NCBI RefSeq assembly: GCF_003177035.1
Contig: NZ_CP029488.1
Location: 124,001-188,000, forward strand
Source of the DNA: Salinisphaera sp. LB1
GTDB lineage: Bacteria > Pseudomonadota > Gammaproteobacteria > Nevskiales > Salinisphaeraceae
Reading direction: 5' to 3'
DNA length: 64,000 nucleotides
In this document: positions 47,134 through 57,513 of the stretch, in pieces
Layout: every line of letters begins with the position of its first letter
How positions within the stretch are numbered: the first letter of the stretch is position 1
The notes under the pieces: model-generated
What the model was told of the DNA's origin: nothing
The model's database searches: none
What the model saw: the letters and a program-made list of their open reading frames with translations, nothing else
Translations under genes and position numbers: made by a program

Positions 47134-47552
47134 TGCCGGGCGCTCATTCGGCGCCCGCCATGCAGGCGCTGCTTGTCGGCGCAATCCCGCTCGCCGGACT
47201 GGCGGCGCATGTCGCGCGCGTCGATAACTCGCCGCTGGTGGGCGCCCCCGCCATGGCCGATTTCTATGCCGACTGGTGCGTGGACTGTGCACGCATGAAA
47301 CGCACCGTGTTCGCCGAGGCCCGCGTGCGGCGGGCCCGGTCACGGGTCACTGCGATCGAGTTCGATGTCACCGCCTACCACACCGGGCAACAGCGCCTGA
47401 TGCAGCGGCTGAACGTTTTCGGGCCACCCACACTGTTGCTCTATCCCGCATCGGCTGAAAACGAGAGGCCCCGGCAGCGCCTGCTCGGCGCCGTCGATAC
47501 CGCCACTGTTTTGCATGCGCTCGACAAGATCGCAGCGAAACCCAGCACCTGA
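47133..47552 (+). CDS. Stand-alone DsbD-gamma-like thioredoxin, membrane-anchored
   Basis: A 139-residue protein. A hydrophobic segment at about 12-30 (LLVGAIPLAGLAAHVARV) should export or anchor a thioredoxin domain. The active site ADFYADWCVDCARMKRTVF (about 46-64, CVDC) and the FGPPTLLLY cis-Pro loop match the C-terminal gamma domain of DsbD. The alpha domain and the eight-helix beta domain of DsbD are missing. cutA is frequently followed by full-length dsbD, so this may be a truncated remnant or a reduced periplasmic reductase served by another membrane partner. Confidence 0.75.
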   Translation: MPGAHSAPAMQALLVGAIPLAGLAAHVARVDNSPLVGAPAMADFYADWCVDCARMKRTVFAEARVRRARSRVTAIEFDVTAYHTGQQRLMQRLNVFGPPTLLLYPASAENERPRQRLLGAVDTATVLHALDKIAAKPST

Positions 47553-47967
47553 GTGTCCCAACCCACGGCCACCGGGTCGCGGGGGCCTGCCTGTCGCCCC
47601 CGCTGGCGATTCGGCGCCGAAAAACCGATATCTTGCCGCGATTCGGCGCGGAGACCGACTCTTGACCCCAGCCTGCCGCGATCACCCGGCATCGAGCGCC
47701 GACAACACGCCCCGGGTCGCGAACGCGCTTGGGCGGCGCTGGGAACGGCCGAGATGATGCCGTGCAAAATGCCCGAACGTCGGCGATTATCCGACAATAC
47801 GGCGGCGAACGGCGGCGATCGACCTTGCGCTAGTTGTGCCACGCCCTGCCATGCGGCACACTTTGCTCCCAGACACACGCGGGAACGCGCACGGCAGCCG
47901 TTTTGCGTCGCAGCCGGGTCGTTGGCCCGACCGGCTCGCCGCGCCGACAGGAGCGAATCGACACGCC
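47553..47967. other. Intergenic region upstream of accB without a clear gene
   Basis: About 415 bases. aroQ, which often precedes accB in gammaproteobacteria, is not present. I saw no coding frame with family resemblance and no RNA gene. The accBC promoter is expected here; no confident -35/-10 pair was identified. Confidence 0.5.
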
Positions 47968-48447
47968 ATGGATATCCGAAAACTGAAGAAACTCATCGAG
48001 CTGGTCGAGGATTCCGGCATCGCCGAGTTGGAGATCACCGAAGGTGAGGAATCGGTCCGCATCGGCCGTTACCCACCGGCCGGCAGTCAGCCGAGCGCCC
48101 CACCGCCGGCGTATGCGGCCGCCCCGCCGCCGGCCGCCGCACCGGCCACGGATGCCGCGCCCGCTAGCGGCGCGAGCGCGTCGGCCGGCGGCGGCGGCGA
48201 AGCTGTAGCAGAGGGTCATATCATCCGTTCGCCGATGGTCGGTACCTTCTACCGCGCGCCGGCACCGGATGCCAAATCCTTCGTCGAAGTCGGCGACCAC
48301 ATCGGCCCGAACGATACCGTATGCATCATCGAAGCCATGAAAATGCTCAACCAGATCGAGGCCGAGACTTCCGGCACCGTCAGCGAGATCCTGGTCGAAA
48401 ACGGTCAGCCGGTCGAATACGATCAGCCGTTGTTCGTGATCAAATGA
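47968..48447 (+). CDS. accB: Biotin carboxyl carrier protein of acetyl-CoA carboxylase
   Basis: A 159-residue carrier subunit. The N-terminal dimerisation segment (1-33), an Ala/Pro-rich linker (about 35-75) and the biotinyl domain (82-159) are in the usual order. Biotin attaches to Lys125 in [13 protein letters not shown] is 13 bases before the ATG, a long gap. First gene of accB-accC; the pair starts fatty-acid synthesis with AccA and AccD, which are not in the window. Confidence 0.97.
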   Translation: MDIRKLKKLIELVEDSGIAELEITEGEESVRIGRYPPAGSQPSAPPPAYAAAPPPAAAPATDAAPASGASASAGGGGEAVAEGHIIRSPMVGTFYRAPAPDAKSFVEVGDHIGPNDTVCIIEAMKMLNQIEAETSGTVSEILVENGQPVEYDQPLFVIK

Positions 48448-48568
48448 TCACGCGGGGCGGCGCGCTGTTGATGCGCCGCGCGCGAGCAAACGGCCACGCC
48501 CACCACATCATCGCGTCGGCGCCGGGTCGCAGCCCGATCCGCGCGACGACCTGACCCGAGGTTCACTC

Positions 48569-49924
48569 ATGCTGGACAAGGTTCTCATCGCCAACCGCGG
48601 CGAAATCGCGCTGCGTATCCTGCGCGCCTGTCGCCAGCTCGGTATTCCCGTGATCGCGGCCTATTCCACGGCCGACCGCGACCAGAAGCACGTGCTGCTG
48701 GCCGAGGAAGCGGTCTGCATCGGCCCGCCGTCGGCCACGGCCAGTTACCTGAACATGGCCGTGCTCATGAGCACGGCCGAGGTCGCGGGCGCGTCCGCGA
48801 TTCATCCGGGCTACGGTTTTCTATCGGAAAACGCCGATTTTGCCGAGTCCGTCGAGCAATCCGGCTTCACCTTCATCGGCCCGCGAGCCGAAACCATTCG
48901 TCTGATGGGCGACAAGACATCCGCCATCCAGGAAATGATGGCGGCCGGGGTGCCCTGCGTGCCCGGTTCGGGCAAACCGCTTACTGCCGACGACGTCGAG
49001 AACCGCGAGATCGCCGATCGCATCGGCTACCCGGTGATCATCAAGGCCGTGGGCGGCGGCGGCGGCCGCGGCATGCACGTGGTCTACGAGCCGGACGACC
49101 TGGCCGGCGCGGTCGACATGGCGCGGCGCGAGGCCGCCAGCGCCTTCGGCAATCCGCAGGTCTACATGGAGAAGTACCTGGAGCTGCCGCGCCACGTCGA
49201 GGTTCAGGTGTTGTGCGACACACACGGCAACGCGATCCATCTGGGCGAGCGCGACTGTTCGCCGCAACGTCGCCACCAGAAGGTGATCGAGGAGTCGCCG
49301 GCACCGGGCATCACGCCCGAGCAACGCGAGCATATCGGCAGCCTGTGCGTGGAGGCCTGCAAGCGCATCGGCTATCGCGGCGCGGGCACGTTCGAATTCC
49401 TGTACGAAAACGGCGAGTTCCATTTCATCGAAATGAACACGCGTATCCAGGTCGAGCATCCGGTCACCGAAATGGTCACCGGTGTGGATCTGGTCGCCGA
49501 ACAGTTGCGTGTAGCCGCCGGCGAGAAGCTGCGCTACACCCAGGACGATATCGTCATGCGCGGACACGCGATCGAGTGTCGCGTCAACGCCGAGCACCCG
49601 GAAACATTCGCCCCCTCGCCCGGCAAGATCACGCAGTACCATGCGCCCGGCGGGCCCGGCATCCGCATGGACAGCCACATGTACGCCGGCTATACCGTGC
49701 CGCCCTACTACGACTCGCTGATCGGCAAGCTGATCGCCCATGGCGATACGCGCGACGCGGCGCGCGCGCGCATGGACATGGCGCTGTCCGAGATGGTGGT
49801 GGACGGCATCCATACCAATCTCGCCCTGCACGAATGGATCATCAACGATCCGGATTTCGCGGCCGGCGGTGTGTCCATCCACTGGCTGGAAAAGAAGATC
49901 CGCGAACGACTGGGCAAGGTCTGA
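48569..49924 (+). CDS. accC: Biotin carboxylase subunit of acetyl-CoA carboxylase
   Basis: A 451-residue ATP-grasp enzyme carboxylating biotin on Acc[15 protein letters not shown] (7-20), the glycine loop [10 protein letters not shown] (about 162-171), [14 protein letters not shown] (about 288-301) and [10 protein letters not shown] are the family's signatures. Length is standard. It follows accB by 121 bases, and prmA follows it by eight bases. Confidence 0.98.
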   Translation: MLDKVLIANRGEIALRILRACRQLGIPVIAAYSTADRDQKHVLLAEEAVCIGPPSATASYLNMAVLMSTAEVAGASAIHPGYGFLSENADFAESVEQSGFTFIGPRAETIRLMGDKTSAIQEMMAAGVPCVPGSGKPLTADDVENREIADRIGYPVIIKAVGGGGGRGMHVVYEPDDLAGAVDMARREAASAFGNPQVYMEKYLELPRHVEVQVLCDTHGNAIHLGERDCSPQRRHQKVIEESPAPGITPEQREHIGSLCVEACKRIGYRGAGTFEFLYENGEFHFIEMNTRIQVEHPVTEMVTGVDLVAEQLRVAAGEKLRYTQDDIVMRGHAIECRVNAEHPETFAPSPGKITQYHAPGGPGIRMDSHMYAGYTVPPYYDSLIGKLIAHGDTRDAARARMDMALSEMVVDGIHTNLALHEWIINDPDFAAGGVSIHWLEKKIRERLGKV

Positions 49925-49932
49925 GGCGCGAG

Positions 49933-50832
49933 ATGGCAATCGCCTGGCTTCAGATCACCGCGACCACCCATCGCACGCAACTCGCAGAGGCCGTCTTCGA
50001 GCGCTTCGGCGCCGAGGCGATCACCGAGCTCGATGCCGGCGACGAGCTGACCGTGGAGGAAACACCGAACAGCCAGCCCGCGTTCCAGCGCGCGCGCGTG
50101 GTCGGCCTGTTCCCCCAGGACACCCCGGCCGAACCCATCGTGGCGGCGCTCGGCGAGGCGCTGGGCGACGACGCAGCGATCGAAACCGACACACTCGACA
50201 ACCAGGACTGGGCCAGCGCCTGGCTGGCCGAGCACCCGCCCCTGGTTTTCGGCGAACGCCTGTGGATCGCGCCGCACAGCGCGGCGGTCGATGCCGACGA
50301 GGACGCCGTCGTGGTCCGGCTCGACCCGGGGCTGGCCTTCGGCACGGGGACGCATCCCACGACCCGCCTGTGCCTGCATTGGCTTGCCCACCAGGACCTG
50401 GCGGGCAAACGGGTGATCGATTACGGCTGCGGCTCCGGTATTCTCGCGATCGCCGCGGCACGCCTCGGCGCGACTGAAGTGGTTGCGGTCGACATCGACG
50501 ACCAGGCACTACGGGCAACGCGCGAGAACGCGATCCGCAACGCGGTATCAGACCGTATTGCAACCCCGCCCATAGCCGCGATCGAAGGCGAGCCGTTCGA
50601 TATCGTGCTCGCCAACATCCTGGCCAAGCCGCTGATCCAACTGGCCCCGACGCTGACAGCGCTGGCCGCCCCCGGCGCGCCGGTCGTGCTGGCCGGCCTG
50701 CTGGAGCGCCAGATCGAGGACGTCCGGGCCGCCTATGAAGCGAGCTTCACGTTCGCGCAACCGGCACTGGAAGACGGCTGGGCAAGGCTGGTCGGGCAGC
50801 GCGCTGTCGCCGTACCCCGACACCACCGATAG
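49933..50832 (+). CDS. prmA: Ribosomal protein L11 methyltransferase
   Basis: A 299-residue SAM-dependent enzyme that trimethylates ribosomal protein L11. An N-terminal substrate-recognition domain is followed by the linker RLDPGLAFGTGTHPTT and the SAM site VIDYGCGSGILAIAAARLG (about 161-179), then NILAKPL. The gene lies directly after accC and before fis, the usual arrangement. Confidence 0.96.
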   Translation: MAIAWLQITATTHRTQLAEAVFERFGAEAITELDAGDELTVEETPNSQPAFQRARVVGLFPQDTPAEPIVAALGEALGDDAAIETDTLDNQDWASAWLAEHPPLVFGERLWIAPHSAAVDADEDAVVVRLDPGLAFGTGTHPTTRLCLHWLAHQDLAGKRVIDYGCGSGILAIAAARLGATEVVAVDIDDQALRATRENAIRNAVSDRIATPPIAAIEGEPFDIVLANILAKPLIQLAPTLTALAAPGAPVVLAGLLERQIEDVRAAYEASFTFAQPALEDGWARLVGQRAVAVPRHHR

Positions 50833-50889
50833 TCGCCTTTTGCTGGCGGCCGATTGCCGTTATAGTTTCGCGCTGTTCCCACCAGGCTG

Positions 50890-51162
50890 ATGACCCGGAT
50901 GCGCCATTCCGACGCCGACGATGACAACGCACAGCCGCTGAGTCACTACGTCGGGGCGAGCCTCGACCGTTATCTCGAGTCGCTCAACGGCAGTGCGCCG
51001 CCCACGGATCTCTATCGCATGGTGCTCGAGCAGGTGGAGCGCCCGTTGCTTGAACGGGTGCTGGACTACAACCGCGGCAACCAGTCCCGGGCCGCCGCCA
51101 TGCTCGGCCTCAATCGCGGCACCCTGCGCAAGAAACTGCGCAGTTACAATATCGATCAATAA
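50890..51162 (+). CDS. fis: Fis-family DNA-binding regulator
   Basis: A 90-residue nucleoid-associated protein. The C-terminal helix-turn-helix NQSRAAAMLGLNRGTLRKKL is at about 63-82, and the N-terminal half contains the dimer helices. Fis bends DNA and controls rRNA and growth-phase genes. The dusB gene that often precedes fis is missing; prmA lies there instead. A terminator follows. A later ATG (51st bp, MRHSDAD) is an alternative start. Confidence 0.93.
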   Translation: MTRMRHSDADDDNAQPLSHYVGASLDRYLESLNGSAPPTDLYRMVLEQVERPLLERVLDYNRGNQSRAAAMLGLNRGTLRKKLRSYNIDQ

Positions 51163-51190
51163 TCCGCCTCGCGGCGCGCCTCGTCCGACG

Positions 51191-51212
51191 ACCCGCGCCG
51201 CGGGTTTTTTTG
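51191..51212 (+). terminator. Rho-independent terminator after fis
   Basis: ACCCGC, a three-base loop, GCGGGT and a T-run of seven, 28 bases after the fis stop and just ahead of purH. Confidence 0.85.
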
Positions 51213-51234
51213 TTTGCCACCATCTCGCCACGCC

Positions 51235-52830
51235 ATGACTTCGACCCCCTCCGTCGCCCCCATCCGCCGCGCACTGATCAGCGTCTCCGACAAGACCGGC
51301 GTGGCGGATTTCGCCCGCGCGCTGGTCGACAATCACGGCGTGGAAATCCTGTCGACCGGGGGCACCGCGCGCATGCTGCGCGAAGCCGGCGTGATGGTGA
51401 CCGATGTCGCCACCCATACCGGCGCACCGGAGATCATGGACGGCCGCGTCAAGACGCTGCACCCGAAGATTCACGGCGGCATCCTGGGTCGGCGCGGCAC
51501 CGACGACACCGTGATGACGGAACAGGGCATCGCGCCGATCGATCTGGTCGTGGTCAATCTGTATCCGTTCGAGCAGACCATCGCCAAGCCCGGCACCGAC
51601 CGCGCCACCGCGATCGAGACCATCGATATCGGCGGGCCGGCCATGCTGCGTGCCGCGGCGAAGAATCACGCCGATGTCACGCTGGTGGTCGACGGCGCCG
51701 ATTATGCCGCCGTACTCGACGATCTGGCCGCGCATGGGGGCACGCTCGAGGCGACCCGGCAACGCCTCGCGGCCAAGGGGTTCGCCCATACCGCGGCCTA
51801 CGATCGCGCCATCGCGGCCTATCTGGCCGGCGAGGATCAGCCGGCCAGTACGAGCCCTTCGGAGGCCCTGCCCACACGCTACGCGCCGGTCTACAACAAA
51901 CGTGCCGATCTGCGCTACGGCGAGAATCCACACCAGCGCGCCGCGCTCTATGCCGACGGCCGGCGTACCGAAGCAAGCCTGGTCGACGCCCGCATTGCCC
52001 AGGGCAAGCCGCTGTCCTACAACAACCTGGCCGATGCCGACGCCGCGCTGGCCTGCGTCAAGGCCTTCGATCAGGCGCCGGCCTGCGTGATCGTCAAGCA
52101 CGCCAACCCCTGCGGCGTGGCCGTAGCGCCCGATCTGACGTCCGCCTATCGACGCGCCTTCGCCACCGATCCGGTCTCCTCCTTCGGCGGCATCATCGCA
52201 TTCAACGCCGAACTCGACGCCGATACCGCCGATGCGATCACCTCCAACCAGTTCGCCGAGGTGATTCTGGCCCCCGCGATCACGGAACAGGCACTGGCAG
52301 TGTTCGCTCGCAAGAAAAACCTGCGGGTGTTGGTCACCGGGCCCTGGCGAAAAACCGACAATGCCGGTCTCGCCATCAAGCAGATCGCCGGCGGCCTGCT
52401 GGTGCAGGACAACGACGACCAACTGCTCGATCGCCGCCAGCTCAAGGCCGTGACCCGGATTGAGCCGACCGGCGAACAGCTGCAGGACCTGTTGTTCGCC
52501 TGGCGCGTTGCGAAATACGTCAAGTCCAATGCGATCGTCTATGCCCGCGACGGGGCGACCGTGGGCGTGGGCGCGGGCCAGATGAGCCGCGTGGATTCGG
52601 CCCGCATCGCGCGCCAGAAGGCAGCCGACGCCCAACTGGACATCGCCGGTTCGGTGATGGCGTCGGACGCCTTCTTCCCGTTCCGCGACGGAATCGACGC
52701 AGCGGCCGAGGCCGCCGTGGCCGCCGTGATCCAGCCGGGCGGCTCGATTCGCGACGAGGAAGTCATCGCCGCCGCCGACGATGCAGGCATCGCCATGCTG
52801 TTCACCGGCATGCGGCATTTCCGCCACTGA
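51235..52830 (+). CDS. purH: Bifunctional AICAR transformylase/IMP cyclohydrolase
   Basis: A 531-residue enzyme for the last two steps of IMP synthesis. The cyclohydrolase domain (about 1-200) begins [20 protein letters not shown] and has STGGTARML and [12 protein letters not shown]. The transformylase domain carries [15 protein letters not shown] and the catalytic KHANPCGVA near 287-295. The start at 51235 gives the usual N-terminus; the frame opens at 51214 inside the fis terminator. Confidence 0.97.
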   Translation: MTSTPSVAPIRRALISVSDKTGVADFARALVDNHGVEILSTGGTARMLREAGVMVTDVATHTGAPEIMDGRVKTLHPKIHGGILGRRGTDDTVMTEQGIAPIDLVVVNLYPFEQTIAKPGTDRATAIETIDIGGPAMLRAAAKNHADVTLVVDGADYAAVLDDLAAHGGTLEATRQRLAAKGFAHTAAYDRAIAAYLAGEDQPASTSPSEALPTRYAPVYNKRADLRYGENPHQRAALYADGRRTEASLVDARIAQGKPLSYNNLADADAALACVKAFDQAPACVIVKHANPCGVAVAPDLTSAYRRAFATDPVSSFGGIIAFNAELDADTADAITSNQFAEVILAPAITEQALAVFARKKNLRVLVTGPWRKTDNAGLAIKQIAGGLLVQDNDDQLLDRRQLKAVTRIEPTGEQLQDLLFAWRVAKYVKSNAIVYARDGATVGVGAGQMSRVDSARIARQKAADAQLDIAGSVMASDAFFPFRDGIDAAAEAAVAAVIQPGGSIRDEEVIAAADDAGIAMLFTGMRHFRH

Positions 52831-52913
52831 CCTCGGCCCAAGCGGTCGCGCATTCGCGGCCGTGGGTGCGATACGCTGGAGATCAGTTCGCAACAGCCAT
52901 CGCAGAGACGCAT

Positions 52914-53657
52914 ATGACAACGAAGATCGCGCTGGTCACCGGCGCAGGACACGGCATCGGCCGCGCCTGCGCCATCGCACTCGACGCGGCGGGTTTCGAA
53001 CTGGTGCTGACCGGCCGGCGCCAGGCGCCACTGGCCGAAGTCGCCGCCGAGCTGAGCGGCGACCCGCTGATCGTACCCAGCGACGTGGCCGATTCGACAT
53101 CGGTGGACGCCCTGTTCGAACAGATCGAACGGCGCTTCGGGCGGCTTGACCTGTTGTTCAACAACGCCGGACGCAACATACCCGCCACCGAATTCGGCGA
53201 TATCGACGAGGCCGACTGGCGCGCCCTGGTCGACGTGAACCTGACCGGTTCGTTTCTGTGCGCCCGCGCCGCTTATCGCCTGATGAAGCGACAGGCGCCC
53301 ACCGGCGGCCGCATCATCAACAACGGCTCGATCTCCGCGCATGTGCCGCGCCCCGGCTCGGCGCCCTACACCGCGACCAAGCACGCCATCACCGGCCTGA
53401 CCCGGTCGATCAACCTCGACGGCCGGGCGCACGCCATCACCTGCGGCCAGATCGATATCGGCAATGCCGCCAGCGACATGACCGAAGCCATGCAAGAAGG
53501 CGTGCCACAGGCCGATGGCCGGCTGGCGGCCGAACCGGTGATGGCTGTGGACAACGTCGCCCGAGCGGTCTGCTTCATGGCCGAACTGCCCCCCGAGGCC
53601 AACGTGCCGTTCATGACGATCATGGCCAACGGCATGCCCTACATGGGCCGCGGCTGA
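52914..53657 (+). CDS. Short-chain dehydrogenase/reductase (SDR)
   Basis: A 247-residue NAD(P)-dependent oxidoreductase. The cofactor motif TGAGHGIG lies at 9-16, NNAG at 83-86, and the catalytic Tyr152/Lys156 in YTATK with Ser139 or Ser141. Substrate unknown. It is on the plus strand between purH and the convergent Ldh-family gene. Its place at the edge of the sugar-acid genes makes sugar or sugar-acid oxidation plausible, but there is no direct link. Confidence 0.88.
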   Translation: MTTKIALVTGAGHGIGRACAIALDAAGFELVLTGRRQAPLAEVAAELSGDPLIVPSDVADSTSVDALFEQIERRFGRLDLLFNNAGRNIPATEFGDIDEADWRALVDVNLTGSFLCARAAYRLMKRQAPTGGRIINNGSISAHVPRPGSAPYTATKHAITGLTRSINLDGRAHAITCGQIDIGNAASDMTEAMQEGVPQADGRLAAEPVMAVDNVARAVCFMAELPPEANVPFMTIMANGMPYMGRG

Positions 53658-53762
53658 ATCGCGGCGCCGGTCACCCGGCTCGGAGCGCGCGATCATACCT
53701 GCCCTGTGACGCCGCGGCCGGTGTCACCCTCGGCTCGATCCTCAACCGTGCACGCTGACCGC

Positions 53763-54836
53763 TCAGTTCACGGACGGCATCGAAGGCGGTTCGATGCCGA
53801 GCTGCGTGGACCGGTCCCGGATCTCGGCAGCAAGCCCCGGCTCGATCGGGATGCCCGAGCGCAGCCGCCTGCGCTCGGTACGATATTCGGGGTCGCCCGG
53901 CGCCATGACCTCGGTGCCCGGCCGGGATGGCATCGCGCGGGCTTCGGCAGCCATGCGCGCCACTTCATCGGCCAGCGTCTCGCCGCCGAAAAAGCGGCGC
54001 GGATCGACGGCGATCATCAGCGAACCGAGATTGCGACGTGCGTCGAGGTCGTCGTACATGGGGGTGATATGCGGGCCGAACGCCATGCCATTGAGCAGGC
54101 CGCACAGCACATCAATCATGAATCCGAGCGCGTAGCCCTTGTGCCCGGCAAACGGCAGCAAGGCGGAGGCGGCCTCGGAATCTGTCGTCATCTCGCCATC
54201 GGCGTCGATCGCCACGTCCGGCGGCAACGCCTCGCCGTCACGACGGGCGTTCATGACCCGGTTGAAAGGAATGGTGCTGGTTGCGGTGTCCAGACAGATT
54301 GGCTGGCCTTGCGCACTCGGCACGGCAATACAGATCGGATTCGTGCCCAGGAATGCCCGGCGCCCGTTATGCGGCGCAACGAAGGCATCGGAATGGGTGA
54401 AGGCGATCCCGATCATGCCACGAGCGGTGGCCTGCCGGCCGTACAGGCCGATCGCGCCGCAATGGCTGGAGTGATAACAGCCCACCACACCAGCCCCGGC
54501 CTGTTCGGCGCACTGAATCGCCTGGTCCATGGCGAAATCACAGACCACCATGCCCAACCCGTGACCACCATCGAGCGAAGCCGTCGCCGGGCCGGTCCGT
54601 TCCATCTTCAGCTCGGGCCGCGCCTCGATCGAGCCCCGCGCCAGGCGTTGGAGATAGTGCGGCAATCGTGCGATACCGTGGGTATCGATGCCCCAGAGGC
54701 TGGTCTGTACCAGACAGCGCGCGACCAACTCGGCGTCACGCTCGCCGAGTGACTGACGGCGCAAGGCCGCAGCAGTCCAGCGACGCAGCGCCGGGGCTGC
54801 AACCGTCGTATTCATGGAAACGGTTTCATGGCGCAT
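53763..54836 (-). CDS. Ldh-family (malate/lactate/sulfolactate dehydrogenase type) oxidoreductase
   Basis: About 357 residues of the NAD(P)-dependent Ldh_2 family, which includes diketogulonate reductase, ureidoglycolate dehydrogenase and (S)-sulfolactate dehydrogenase. The catalytic His is in SLWGIDTHGIARLPHYLQ, and SHCGAIGLYGRQA, FLGTNPICIAVP and FAGHKGYALGFMID are signatures. Start is uncertain: ATG at 54836 or 54815, neither with a good ribosome-binding site. It is divergent from the UxaA-family dehydratase across a palindromic operator, which suggests joint regulation and a role in sugar-acid metabolism. Confidence 0.87.
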   Translation of the reverse strand: MRHETVSMNTTVAAPALRRWTAAALRRQSLGERDAELVARCLVQTSLWGIDTHGIARLPHYLQRLARGSIEARPELKMERTGPATASLDGGHGLGMVVCDFAMDQAIQCAEQAGAGVVGCYHSSHCGAIGLYGRQATARGMIGIAFTHSDAFVAPHNGRRAFLGTNPICIAVPSAQGQPICLDTATSTIPFNRVMNARRDGEALPPDVAIDADGEMTTDSEAASALLPFAGHKGYALGFMIDVLCGLLNGMAFGPHITPMYDDLDARRNLGSLMIAVDPRRFFGGETLADEVARMAAEARAMPSRPGTEVMAPGDPEYRTERRRLRSGIPIEPGLAAEIRDRSTQLGIEPPSMPSVN

Positions 54837-54890
54837 CGTGAGTCTGCGTCGATCAAATACGAATCCGACCATAGCGCTTTTGAGTACGCG

Positions 54891-54911
54891 TTGGTATAAC
54901 AGCTATACCTA
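54891..54911. promoter_or_regulatory. Palindromic operator between the Ldh and UxaA-family genes
   Basis: GGTATA at 54893-54898 and TATACC at 54904-54909 with five bases between: a perfect 6-5-6 palindrome with TT and TAA beyond. It resembles the GGTATACC-type sites of FadR-family GntR regulators such as UxuR. It lies about 55 bases from both divergent start codons. The likely ligand is the GntR protein at 56524-57240. Confidence 0.62.
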
Positions 54912-54966
54912 AGTTTTAGACGCGCTTGCGCGGTCCGGGACAACAGACCTGAGGAGAGGACACGCC

Positions 54967-56502
54967 ATGTCCGCAGCCATCGCCAGTGACAGCCCGACGA
55001 TTCAACTCCATGCCGACGACAACGTCGCGATTGCGCGCAACGCGATCACGGCCGGTGAAACGCTGGACGTCGCGGGCGTGACCGCGGTCTCGAACATCGC
55101 GGCCGGCCACAAGATCGCCACGCGTGCGATCGCTGCGTACCAGCCGGTGCTGCGCTACGGCCAGATCATCGGTTTCGCCTCTTGCGCGATCGAGGCCGGC
55201 GAGCATGTGCACATGCACAATCTGGCCATGGGCGACATCAGCCCCGATTATGCGTTCTGTCAGGATGCCCGGCCGACCCGCTTCGTCGATCCGCCGGCGA
55301 CCTTCGCCGGCTACCGTCGCCCCGATGGCCGCGCCGGCACGCGCAACTATATCGCGATCGTATCCAGCGTGAACTGCTCGGCGACCGCCGCCCGGCATAT
55401 CGCCGACGGATTTCGATTCTCCGGCGAACTGGACGACTATCCCGACGTGGATGGCGTCATCGCGCTTACCCATCAGGGCGGCTGTGGCATGGCGGACTCG
55501 GGCGAAGGCTTCGAAACGCTCAAGCGCACGCTGCAGGGCTATGCCGACCACCCCAATGTGGCCGCCGTGCTGTTTCTGGGGCTGGGCTGTGAGGTGATGC
55601 AGGTCGGCGGGCTGCAGCGCATCGACGGGCTGCGCGCAATCAAGCCGGTGCGGTCGATGACGATCCAGGCCACCGGCGGCACCCGCCAGACCATCGAGCG
55701 CGCGACCGCGCTGATCCGTGAGCTGCTGCCCGAGATCAACCAGGCCGAGCGCGAACCCATTCCGGCCTCCGAGTTGTGTGTTGCGCTGCAGTGCGGCGGT
55801 TCGGACAGCTATTCCGGGATCACGGCCAACCCGGCGCTCGGCTATGCGGTCGACCGGCTGGTGGAAAACGGCGGCACGGCCATCCTGTCGGAGACGCCCG
55901 AAATCTACGGTGCCGAGCATCTGCTCACCCGCCGCGCTGTATCCCCGGAAGTGGCCGAGAAGCTGCTCGCCCGTATTCGTTGGTGGGAAGCCTATACCCG
56001 CCGCGAAGGCGCGGAAATGAACAACAACCCCTCGCCCGGCAACAAGGCCGGCGGCATCACCACCATTCTCGAGAAATCGCTGGGTGCGGTTGCCAAGGGC
56101 GGCACCACGAACCTGGTGGACGTTTACGAATACGCCGAACGTGTCACCGCCAAGGGCTTCGTCTACATGGACACGCCGGGCTACGATCCGGTGGCGGCCA
56201 CCGGACAGATCGCGGGCGGGGCGAATCTGGTCTGTTTCACCACCGGTCGCGGCTCGGCCTTCGGCGCCAAGCCCTCGCCCTCGATCAAGCTCGCCACCAC
56301 CACGACGCTCTACGAACAGCAGAGCGAAGACATGGATCTCAACTGCGGCACCCTGGCCACAGGCGACGAGACGCTGGCCGAATGCGGCGAGCGCATCTTC
56401 GCGCGAATGCTCGCGGTGGCGTCGGGCGAGCTGAGCAAGAGCGAGGCATTCGGCTACGGCGACAACGAATTCGTGCCCTGGCAACTGGGCGCGACCATGT
56501 AA
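54967..56502 (+). CDS. UxaA/GarD-family sugar-acid dehydratase
   Basis: A 511-residue Fe-dependent dehydratase. The N-terminal SAF-like domain (about 8-95, with HDNxxx-like HADDNVAIAR at 16-25 and HMHNLAMGD at 82-90) and the large catalytic domain (GYRRPDGRAGTRNYIAIVSSV near 113-133; HQGGCGM; LQCGGSDSYSGITANPALG) are those of altronate and galactarate dehydratases. Members turn aldonates or aldarates into 2-keto-3-deoxy acids. Altronate is the commonest but not the only substrate. GGAGAGGAC precedes the ATG. The transporter and lactonase next to it support a sugar-acid route. Confidence 0.9.
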   Translation: MSAAIASDSPTIQLHADDNVAIARNAITAGETLDVAGVTAVSNIAAGHKIATRAIAAYQPVLRYGQIIGFASCAIEAGEHVHMHNLAMGDISPDYAFCQDARPTRFVDPPATFAGYRRPDGRAGTRNYIAIVSSVNCSATAARHIADGFRFSGELDDYPDVDGVIALTHQGGCGMADSGEGFETLKRTLQGYADHPNVAAVLFLGLGCEVMQVGGLQRIDGLRAIKPVRSMTIQATGGTRQTIERATALIRELLPEINQAEREPIPASELCVALQCGGSDSYSGITANPALGYAVDRLVENGGTAILSETPEIYGAEHLLTRRAVSPEVAEKLLARIRWWEAYTRREGAEMNNNPSPGNKAGGITTILEKSLGAVAKGGTTNLVDVYEYAERVTAKGFVYMDTPGYDPVAATGQIAGGANLVCFTTGRGSAFGAKPSPSIKLATTTTLYEQQSEDMDLNCGTLATGDETLAECGERIFARMLAVASGELSKSEAFGYGDNEFVPWQLGATM

Positions 56503-56523
56503 GACCGCCGGCTTGGCGCGGCG

Positions 56524-57240
56524 CTATTCCCGTTCGCCAGCCCGCATGCGTCGATAAACGCCGTAGTGCTGGTCGAGATGTTCGCGCATCGCCCGATCCG
56601 CCGCCTCGGGAGCACCACGCGCGACCGCCTCGAATATCCGTTCGTGCGCGGCCAGTGCAATGCGGTCCTGGCCAGGCTGTTCCAGGGCCACCGCGCGACG
56701 GTCATCCAGCCACTGCGCCATGGCGTCGTGGACCGCGGTGTAGACAGGGTTATCCGGAATACCCGACAGGACGCGATGAAACGCGATATCCGTGCGCTTG
56801 AACTCGGCCTCGTCGCCGATCGCCGCCGCGTTGTCGGCCAGTGCGGCGCGGAGTGCCTCGATATCCGCCGAGCCGGCCCGGGCCGCCGCTTGACGGGCCA
56901 TGGCCGCCTCGAACAGGGCGCGCGCTTCCTGGAAATGATGCTGACCGTCGACATTCGACAACAGATGCCCCATCACGCCCGACAAGCCATCCAGCACCAC
57001 CGCGGGCGTGGGCCGAATGACCCGGGCCCGTGAGCCGCTGGCCAGCGCGACCAGGCCCATTTTCTCCAGCGAGAACAACGCTTCCCTGATCGTCGGGCGG
57101 CCGACGCCGAACTGCGCCATGAGCGTACGTTCCGACGGCAGACGATCCCCGGGTTTGAAATGCTCGGCGACGATATCGTGCTCGAGCTGGCGAATGACCT
57201 GGTCGGAGAGTTTCGTGCGTTCGATCTGATATCGAGCCAT
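56524..57240 (-). CDS. GntR regulator, FadR subfamily (FCD domain)
   Basis: A 238-residue repressor. The winged helix-turn-helix occupies about 8-74 (LPSERTLMAQFGVGRPTIREALFSLEKMGLV), and an all-helical FCD ligand domain about 90-225 with the expected Asp and His residues (DIAFH near 150; AAHERIFEA; REHLDQHY). FCD regulators bind carboxylic or sugar acids and release DNA. It is divergent from the ABC importer and convergent with the UxaA-family gene. Palindromes near both promoters fit its class. Confidence 0.92.
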   Translation of the reverse strand: MARYQIERTKLSDQVIRQLEHDIVAEHFKPGDRLPSERTLMAQFGVGRPTIREALFSLEKMGLVALASGSRARVIRPTPAVVLDGLSGVMGHLLSNVDGQHHFQEARALFEAAMARQAAARAGSADIEALRAALADNAAAIGDEAEFKRTDIAFHRVLSGIPDNPVYTAVHDAMAQWLDDRRAVALEQPGQDRIALAAHERIFEAVARGAPEAADRAMREHLDQHYGVYRRMRAGERE

Positions 57241-57469
57241 GGCATTCGATCCGAGAGGCGGTCAGCGCGCGACCGCCGTGGGGTAGCTGGATGGGCGCGC
57301 TGATGCCGTCAGCGGGTGCACGAACCATCCGGCCGTGGCCCGCGCGGGCTTCAGGTGGCGTCCGGGCAGGACGCCACTCTGCCGTGGCCCGGTTGCGGGC
57401 ACAACTCGCCCCGCTGGCCCGGCGCGGAAGGCCGGCGTCAAGGTTCGTCGATCCCATCTTCGACCAAAG

Positions 57470-57486
57470 CGTATGTTGCTCATACG
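57470..57486. promoter_or_regulatory. Palindrome CGTATG-N5-CATACG
   Basis: A perfect 6-5-6 inverted repeat with the same spacing as the operator at 54893-54909, in the divergent promoter region of the GntR gene. Candidate second site for the regulator, although the arm sequence differs (CGTATG against GGTATA). Confidence 0.4.
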
Positions 57487-57513
57487 TCGGCGCGCTGTTA
57501 GACATAACGTGAC

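Noticed and set aside
47553..47967. aroQ or another gene upstream of accB
   Set aside because: No frame shows the type II dehydroquinase motifs, and the frames present lack start signals.
50860..52920. 686-codon minus-strand frame
   Set aside because: Antisense to fis and purH, with no ribosome-binding site or recognisable domain.
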